In this document: piece after piece, positions 32,296 to 37,476 of the stretch
How the letters are laid out: the number at the start of each line of letters is the position of its first letter
Position numbering within the stretch: position 1 is the stretch's first letter
Position numbers and translations under genes: made by a program
NCBI GenBank assembly: GCA_947452535.1
Contig: CANGCM010000012.1
Span: forward strand, 1-37,476
Direction: 5' to 3'
DNA length: 37,476 nucleotides
Source: Burkholderiaceae bacterium
GTDB taxonomy: Bacteria; Pseudomonadota; Gammaproteobacteria; Burkholderiales; Burkholderiaceae
Notes under the pieces: generated by a model
Seen by the model: only the letters and a program-made list of their open reading frames with translations
What the model was told of the DNA's origin: nothing
Database searches by the model: none

Positions 32296-33465
32296 ATGAA
32301 TCACCCTATCCCTAAGCCAGACCAATACCAAGATATGCGCGAAGCCTTGCGCGACCTCTGCGGCAACTTTGATTCCGCATATTGGCAAAAAGTGGATCAT
32401 GAAAGAGTCTATCCTGAGGCATTTGTTGATGCGATGGCAAAAGCGGGATGGTTAGCCGCCTTAATTCCAGAAGAGTATGGTGGCTCAGGCTTAGGTCTTG
32501 CTGAGGCTTCAGTCATCATGGAAGAGATTAACTTTGCGGGTGGTAACGCAGGCTCTTGTCATGGTCAGATGTACAACATGGGTACTTTGCTGCGCTATGG
32601 CTCTAATGCTCAAAAACAGTTTTATCTCCCGAAGATTGCTACTGGCGAATTACGTCTACAGTCGATGGCAGTTACTGAACCCAGTACTGGCACGGATACC
32701 ACCAAACTCAAAACTACCGCCGTTAAAAAAGGTGATAAGTACATTATCAATGGTCAGAAGGTTTGGATCTCTCGTATTCAACATTCTGACTTGATGATTC
32801 TGCTAGCCCGTACCACTCCACTCGCAGAGGTAAAGAAAAAATCCGAAGGAATGTCCATTTTCATCGTCAACTTAAAAGATGCGCTTGGTAAAGGCATGGC
32901 GATTCAACCCATTGCGAACATGGTGAACCATGAAACCAATGAAGTCTTCTTCGACAACTTAGAGATTCCTACTGAAAATTTGATCGGTGAAGAAGGCAAG
33001 GGATTTAAATATATTCTGGATGGTCTTAATGCGGAACGAACCCTGATCGCTGCGGAATGCATTGGTGATGCTTATTGGTTCGTGGATAAAGCTCGTCGCT
33101 ATGCTAACGAGCGAGTAGTATTCGATCGCCCGATTGGTAAAAACCAAGGGATCCAGTTTCCGATTGCGGATTGTTATATTGAAACCGAAGCAGCTAACCT
33201 CATGCGCTTTAAGGCATGCGAGCTCTTTGATGCCAAACAACCTTGTGGTGCCGAATCCAATATGGCCAAGTACCTTGCTGCAAAAGCCTCTTGGGAGGCA
33301 GCCAACGTTTGCCTGCAGACTCATGGTGGCTTTGGCTTTGCTAATGAATACGATGTCGAGCGCAAGTTTAGAGAAACCCGTCTCTATCAAGTAGCGCCCA
33401 TCTCTACTAACTTAATTTATTCCTATGTAGCTGAGCACATCCTCGGCCTCCCACGTTCCTTCTAA
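32296..33465 (+). CDS. Acyl-CoA dehydrogenase family protein
   Basis: FAD-dependent alpha,beta-desaturation of an acyl-CoA, electrons going to ETF. The 389-residue protein shows LAALIPEEYGGSGLGLAEAS, the FAD motif MAVTEPSTGTDTTKLKT, INGQKVWISRIQHSDL, ERTLIAAECIGDAYWFVDKA, VFDRPIGKNQGIQFPIAD and LQTHGGFGFANEYDVERKFR. The C-terminal segment that usually holds the catalytic Glu (YEGT) reads LYQVAPIST with Gln365, so the base must be elsewhere or chemistry differs. Followed after 11 bp by a class III CoA-transferase gene, which probably activates its substrate. Confidence 0.88.
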   Translation: MNHPIPKPDQYQDMREALRDLCGNFDSAYWQKVDHERVYPEAFVDAMAKAGWLAALIPEEYGGSGLGLAEASVIMEEINFAGGNAGSCHGQMYNMGTLLRYGSNAQKQFYLPKIATGELRLQSMAVTEPSTGTDTTKLKTTAVKKGDKYIINGQKVWISRIQHSDLMILLARTTPLAEVKKKSEGMSIFIVNLKDALGKGMAIQPIANMVNHETNEVFFDNLEIPTENLIGEEGKGFKYILDGLNAERTLIAAECIGDAYWFVDKARRYANERVVFDRPIGKNQGIQFPIADCYIETEAANLMRFKACELFDAKQPCGAESNMAKYLAAKASWEAANVCLQTHGGFGFANEYDVERKFRETRLYQVAPISTNLIYSYVAEHILGLPRSF

Positions 33466-33476
33466 TAGGCGTCGAT

Positions 33477-34667
33477 ATGAGTATAAGTATGCGTCCCTTA
33501 GATGGTATTACGGTAATCGCACTCGAGCATGTGATTGCAGCACCCTTTTGCACCCGTCAGCTCGCTGACTTGGGAGCACGCATTATTAAGATCGAGCGTC
33601 CTGGAGACGGAGATTTTGCCCGAGGGTATGACACTCAAGTAGAGGGACTTTCTTCGCACTTTGTTTGGGTGAATCGATCAAAGGAAAGTATCACGCTGGA
33701 TCTCAAGCAAGATTCGGCATTGGCAATACTAAAAAGTTTATTAAAAACAGCGGATGTCTTTATACAAAATCTAGCTCCTGGTGCCGCCGCCCGAATGGGG
33801 CTGACACCCGAAGCTTTGCAACAAGATAATCCCGGACTCATTCTTTGCTCTATTTCCGGCTACGGTAACGATGGCCCCTATCGCGACAAAAAAGCTTACG
33901 ACCTTTTAATTCAGAGTGAAGCGGGCTTCTTATCGGTTACCGGTACACCAGAGACGCCTAGTAAGGCCGGCAATTCCATTGCGGATATTGCCGCAGGGAT
34001 GTATGCCTATACCAATATTTTGGCTGCTCTATTACAAAGAGGAAAGACAGGCAAGGGAACGGTCATTGATATTTCTATGCTCGAGGCATTAAGTGAGTGG
34101 ATGAGCTTTCCAATGTATTACGCATACAAAGGTGCAAACCCACCATCGAGAAACGGTGCATCTCATGCCACCATTTATCCCTACGGTCCATTTAAGGCTG
34201 GTGACGGTAAAACAGTCATGCTCGGTCTACAAAATGAGCGTGAGTGGGCGCAGTTTTGCGAAATTGTTTTAGAAAACCCTACGCTAGCCCAAGATGCTCG
34301 CTTTGATAGAAATTTCAAGCGCAATGAAAAGCGCGCTGAACTTCTTCAAATTATTGACGCCTGTTTTAGCCAGATGACGGCCGAGCAATTAATCGCGCGA
34401 CTAGAAAAAGCCCAGATTGCCAATGCCCGCCTAAATGATATGGAAGGCCTTTGGAAGCACGAGCAACTAAAAGCACGTAAGCGCTTCACCGAAGTTGGTT
34501 CACCTAAGGGCCCCATTGCAGCAATGTTACCGCCTGGAATCAACGACAGTTACGACTATCGTATGGATCCTGTTCCAGCTGTTGGGGAGCATACCGATGC
34601 GATTCTGTCAGAAATGGGAATCTCCTCTGCAGAAATTGAGGCGCTGCGAGCTCAAGGTGCAATTTAA
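33477..34667 (+). CDS. CaiB/BaiF family CoA-transferase (class III)
   Basis: Transfers CoA between carboxylates via an enzyme-bound aspartyl-CoA intermediate. The 396-residue protein has MRPLDGITVIALEHVIAAPF (5-24), ARIIKIERPGDGDFARGY, WVNRSKESITLDLK, DVFIQNLAPGAAARMGL, SISGYGNDGPY, and SIADIAAGMYAYTNILAALL with the likely nucleophile D170. Length fits the family. It is coupled to the acyl-CoA dehydrogenase gene (11 bp), together forming a module that loads CoA on an acid and oxidises it. Its TAA overlaps the convergent cardiolipin synthase stop (TTTAAA). Confidence 0.9.
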   Translation: MSISMRPLDGITVIALEHVIAAPFCTRQLADLGARIIKIERPGDGDFARGYDTQVEGLSSHFVWVNRSKESITLDLKQDSALAILKSLLKTADVFIQNLAPGAAARMGLTPEALQQDNPGLILCSISGYGNDGPYRDKKAYDLLIQSEAGFLSVTGTPETPSKAGNSIADIAAGMYAYTNILAALLQRGKTGKGTVIDISMLEALSEWMSFPMYYAYKGANPPSRNGASHATIYPYGPFKAGDGKTVMLGLQNEREWAQFCEIVLENPTLAQDARFDRNFKRNEKRAELLQIIDACFSQMTAEQLIARLEKAQIANARLNDMEGLWKHEQLKARKRFTEVGSPKGPIAAMLPPGINDSYDYRMDPVPAVGEHTDAILSEMGISSAEIEALRAQGAI

Positions 34668-36142
34668 AGCAAGGGCGAGACCAAGTGCGCTGCATTTTCT
34701 AGGAGTACACGCCAGCGTGGTCGCTTAGCCCAAGCTACCGAATCAACCATATCAGATTGAGCTAAGTAAGACTCGATTAAAGTCTCGAGCTTGGCACAAA
34801 ACTCCTGGTTGTACACAATCAGGCTGATCTCGAAATTGAGACGTAAGCTTCGTTGATCAAAGTTGACCGAACCAAAAATCGCCACCCGCTGATCAATTAA
34901 TAGGCTCTTAGTATGCAAAAGACCGCCATGAAACTCGGCAATATTGATCCCTGCACTCATAAGATCGGTATAAAAACTGCGGCTACTCCAAGCAACTAAA
35001 GTGGAGTCATTTAACTTGGGCACAATTAAGGTCACTTTTACACCACGGCCCGCGGCAGCCATTAGCGCCTGAATCAAACCATCATCTGGACCAAAGTAAG
35101 GTGTTGTAATGATGAGTTCTTCACGTGCATCCATGATGGCAGAGAGCAGCACTTGATACAAAATGTCGTCGCGGTAGACTGGACCAGAGGAAAACTCTTG
35201 CGCTAATACTTGCCCCTCGACTGTAGCGCTAGCCGGAGCGACATTATTAAAATGCATAATCTTGGGGTTATCAACACTCCAGTCAAATGAGAATGTCAGC
35301 TCAAACTGGGATGCAACGGGACCTTCGATTCTGACCATGGCATCAACCCACTCACCCACACCTGAATCTTGCTTGAAGGTTCGTGGGTCAACCAGGTTCA
35401 TACTCCCAGTCCAAACAATAGAGTTATCAATCACAAAGATTTTGCGATGCAACCTCAAGTCAGCTCGACGAAATTGAAAGCGACCAATCTGAATCGGTAA
35501 TGCTTCGGTTATCTGTATTCCGGCGCTTCTGAAACGGTTTGGCCAGCCTGACTTAAACCAGTCCTTACTACCCAAAGAGTCTAGTAAAACTTGACAAACT
35601 ACTCCGCGTTTAGCGGCCGCAATCATCGCCTCGCCCACGCGATCAGCATCACCCCCTAAGGCCCAAATATAAAACTCCAAGTGCAGTGTTTCTTTGGCTT
35701 GATTTATTTCATCAATAAAATGCTGCAAGATCTCTAACGAGTTGGTAAATAACTCTATCTTGTTACCAGCAATGACTGGGGAACCATTCTTAGATTCTGC
35801 CAATAAGCTTAGCGCCCTTCCCTCTAATGGCAACTGCTGTTTATCTGCCAAGTAGCGCTTGCGCATATCTTCGGTGATAGCAGCATATTCTTTATTCATG
35901 CGAATGATTTTGCGAGTCAGCTTACGCCCTACAGGACGTTCACCAATCAACACATACAGGCTAATTCCCATTACTGGGAAAGTCATCACAATAAAAATCC
36001 AAGCAAATGCAACCCCTACTGGCCTTCTCACAGAAATAATGACGCCAATAAAATAAGTGACTAAGAAAAAATGAATCAAGAGCAGCCAATTGAGATTTAG
36101 CTCAAATGCATGTTTCAAAAATAGGTTTATCAGATCAGACAT
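34664..36142 (-). CDS. cls: Cardiolipin synthase (ClsA-type)
   Basis: Phospholipase D-family enzyme joining two phosphatidylglycerols into cardiolipin at the inner membrane. The 492-residue protein begins with two membrane helices (about 17-37 and 42-65), typical of ClsA rather than ClsB, then two HKD motifs: H232, K234, D239 in LHRKIFVID and H410, K412, D417 in LHTKSLLID, each followed by GS.N. It overlaps the upstream EEP-family gene by 13 nt. This pairing recalls ybhP-clsB of E. coli, although the enzyme itself is ClsA-like. Confidence 0.93.
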   Translation of the reverse strand: MSDLINLFLKHAFELNLNWLLLIHFFLVTYFIGVIISVRRPVGVAFAWIFIVMTFPVMGISLYVLIGERPVGRKLTRKIIRMNKEYAAITEDMRKRYLADKQQLPLEGRALSLLAESKNGSPVIAGNKIELFTNSLEILQHFIDEINQAKETLHLEFYIWALGGDADRVGEAMIAAAKRGVVCQVLLDSLGSKDWFKSGWPNRFRSAGIQITEALPIQIGRFQFRRADLRLHRKIFVIDNSIVWTGSMNLVDPRTFKQDSGVGEWVDAMVRIEGPVASQFELTFSFDWSVDNPKIMHFNNVAPASATVEGQVLAQEFSSGPVYRDDILYQVLLSAIMDAREELIITTPYFGPDDGLIQALMAAAGRGVKVTLIVPKLNDSTLVAWSSRSFYTDLMSAGINIAEFHGGLLHTKSLLIDQRVAIFGSVNFDQRSLRLNFEISLIVYNQEFCAKLETLIESYLAQSDMVDSVAWAKRPRWRVLLENAAHLVSPLL

Positions 36143-36891
36143 GCGAGTTCCAATTCAGCGGTAATACCTAAGTGATCAGATAACTTCACCCATTCATGTA
36201 ACACTTGGGCGGAATGAATTTTCAAGCCGCGCACATAAATTCGATCCATCGCCAGCATCGGCTTCATACTGGGAAACGTTTTTGCAGGAGAGCCATTGAC
36301 CACCTCGAAGACCTCATCAAATCCAGCGGCTCGCATCGGCGCACTCACCCGATTGCGCCAGTCATTAAAGTCACCAGCAACAATGGTGGGAGCTCCTTTA
36401 GCCAGAGATTCAATGTAATGAATAATCGCCTCTAATTGACGCTCTCGTCCTCGTTCAAATAAAGCAAGGTGGACACAAAAGCAATGAATCGGTGTTGCTA
36501 CGCCATCTAAATGGGTAACACTATGCAGTAAGCCACGCCTCTCAAATCGATACGCCGAGATGTCGTAGTTTTCCCCTTTATGCAGCGGTCTTGTAGAAAG
36601 AATGGCATTACCATGATGACCATTTGGATACTCGACATTTTTTCCATAATGCCAATCATGCCAAAAATCTTCAGATAGAAAATGGGTTAGCTCGGTCAAG
36701 GGCCATTGACTAAATCGTCTAATCCGTCCTCGATGTTCTTGTTGAAGCTCTTGCAAGAACAGTAAGTCTGGATGGTGGCTACGCATTTTCTGACGTAGCT
36801 CATAAATGGTTGATCTTCTGTGCAAAGGCGAAACACCCTTATGCACATTCATGGTCATCACGCTAAATCGCCCAAGCTTCTTTTGCGTCAT
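36130..36891 (-). CDS. Endonuclease/exonuclease/phosphatase family protein (YbhP-like)
   Basis: Metal-dependent phosphodiesterase of the EEP fold. From the ATG at 36891 the product has 253 residues with FSVMTMNVHKGVSPLHRRST near the N-terminus, LLFLQELQQEHRGR (catalytic Glu), HHGNAILSTRPL, IVAGDFNDWRN (GDFN) and the terminal KLSDHLGITAEL (SDH). A GTG at 36942 would extend it into the Bfd-like gene. Coupled with cls by a 13-nt overlap; lipid phosphate processing is plausible but unproven. Confidence 0.87.
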   Translation of the reverse strand: MTQKKLGRFSVMTMNVHKGVSPLHRRSTIYELRQKMRSHHPDLLFLQELQQEHRGRIRRFSQWPLTELTHFLSEDFWHDWHYGKNVEYPNGHHGNAILSTRPLHKGENYDISAYRFERRGLLHSVTHLDGVATPIHCFCVHLALFERGRERQLEAIIHYIESLAKGAPTIVAGDFNDWRNRVSAPMRAAGFDEVFEVVNGSPAKTFPSMKPMLAMDRIYVRGLKIHSAQVLHEWVKLSDHLGITAELELACLI

Positions 36892-36895
36892 TAAA

Positions 36896-37090
36896 TTATC
36901 CAGCGGCGTTTTGTCGACGCACGCGAGCAAGGTAGATCTCACTTTCTACTAAATCTTGGCACTGCATACATTTATTGCAAATGGATGCCTGATCACGCAA
37001 CTCATCAATAGACCCAATAGGGTGAGTATCGAGGTATTCACGAAGATCGACATCGATCACCTCATTACAGAGGCAAATAACTTCAGCCAT
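36896..37090 (-). CDS. Bfd-like [2Fe-2S] small protein
   Basis: A 64-residue protein of the BFD-like ferredoxin family. Cysteines: C6 and C8 in VICLCNEV, then C38, C41 and C44 in ICNKCMQC; the C-x-C ... C-x-x-C pattern fits Fe-S binding, with one extra cysteine. In other bacteria Bfd reduces ferric iron in bacterioferritin. No bacterioferritin gene adjoins it. The ATG at 37090 is chosen as it starts the conserved part; an upstream ATG at 37135 is possible. It precedes the EEP gene by 4 nt and is divergent from tupB (66 bp). Confidence 0.82.
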   Translation of the reverse strand: MAEVICLCNEVIDVDLREYLDTHPIGSIDELRDQASICNKCMQCQDLVESEIYLARVRRQNAAG

Positions 37091-37156
37091 GGGTCGAAAT
37101 AATGAAGAATGTTTGCATTTATCCCATTTTGCCATCCCCTTGCTAGAATCGAGCCC

Positions 37157-37476
37157 ATGTTTACAACCTTTCAGGACGCCTTTAGACTTCTTGCGCATTT
37201 AGATGCCGGGCTAATAGGCATTGTCCTAGTCTCGCTTCAAGTTAGCCTCAGCGCCTTGCTACTTGGAACTTTGCTTGGCCTCCCGATTGGAGCCCTCCTA
37301 GCCACAGAAGAATTCCAAGGAAAAAAGGCGATTACTGTGGCGCTAAATACCTTGATGGGCGTCCCAACTGTGATTGTTGGCGTTGTGGTCTATCTCCTGC
37401 TCTCGCGCACAGGGCCCTTAGGAGTGTGGGGCTGGCTTTTTACACCTAAGGGTATGATTCTGGCCCAAACCCTCCT
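37157..37476 (+). CDS. tupB: Tungstate ABC permease TupB, N-terminal part (cut by window edge)
   Basis: Inner-membrane permease of the TupABC tungstate importer. The frame from the ATG at 37157 is open for 106 residues to the window end. Seen: a first hydrophobic helix with GIVLVSLQVSLSALLLGTLL, then GLPIGALLATEEFQGKK and the WtpB/TupB-type signature LMGVPTVIVGVVVYLLLSRT followed by GPLG. The receptor gene tupA is about 34 kb away at 2136. The ATPase gene tupC, if present, would be downstream of the window. Confidence 0.9.
   Translation, partial: MFTTFQDAFRLLAHLDAGLIGIVLVSLQVSLSALLLGTLLGLPIGALLATEEFQGKKAITVALNTLMGVPTVIVGVVVYLLLSRTGPLGVWGWLFTPKGMILAQTL

Noticed and set aside
1..37476. tRNA genes, CRISPR arrays, insertion sequences or prophage genes
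   Set aside because: No T-loop/acceptor combination, regular repeat-spacer pattern, transposase or phage protein was found on either strand by eye.

Overview
The window looks like chromosomal DNA from a betaproteobacterium of the Burkholderiaceae, most likely Polynucleobacter or a close relative. This is inferred from moderate GC content, two Bug-type (TctC) solute receptors without their own permeases, a phasin and 3-hydroxybutyrate dehydrogenase (polyhydroxybutyrate physiology), a TIGR02450-type Trp-rich protein, and tight gene packing. No tRNA or rRNA gene, insertion sequence, phage gene or CRISPR array was seen.

Layout. 1-1131: feoB (cut by the window edge) and feoA on the minus strand, behind a near-perfect Fur box. 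1312-3848: molybdate-type and tungstate-type binding proteins, a GNAT acetyltransferase and a YbgC-like thioesterase. 3849-5321: RNA helicase rhlE behind a strongly self-complementary leader. 5373-8400: mmsB, a DUF1330 protein, a small histone-like protein, a gene-poor stretch of about 430 bp, a lipoprotein overlapping a Trp-rich protein gene, and a phasin. 8541-12187: minus-strand run of a Bug receptor, an HI0933-type flavoprotein, a potassium-channel-like protein with a degenerate filter, and a LOG-family protein. 12382-15403: small membrane protein, periplasmic binding protein, nnrD and an EamA exporter.

15835-21493 is a compact minus-strand catabolic cluster: TcuA-like flavoprotein, TcuB-like Fe-S/membrane protein, FAH-family hydrolase, Bug receptor and class V aminotransferase. 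It suggests uptake and oxidation of a tricarboxylate-like acid. 21581-24308: a second EamA exporter, then an LldD-type 2-hydroxyacid oxidase followed by three very small genes, one apparently starting at a non-AUG codon. 24363-28122: Old Yellow Enzyme reductase, OxyR, and divergently rubredoxin with its reductase, a redox and peroxide-response neighbourhood.

28208-37476: PuuD-like membrane protein, bdhA, a VOC protein coupled to an aromatic-ring monooxygenase, a YqaA/DedA protein, an acyl-CoA dehydrogenase with a class III CoA-transferase, an EEP-family phosphodiesterase coupled to cardiolipin synthase, a Bfd-like 2Fe-2S protein, and the start of the tungstate permease tupB. Thus tungstate receptor and permease genes sit about 34 kb apart at opposite ends of the window.

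All functions are assigned by recognising motifs and family signatures by eye; no database search was run. The observations most worth following are the rhlE leader, the hidden small-gene trio, the TcuAB/FAH/Bug cluster, the altered channel filter, and the unexplained stretch 6872-7308.
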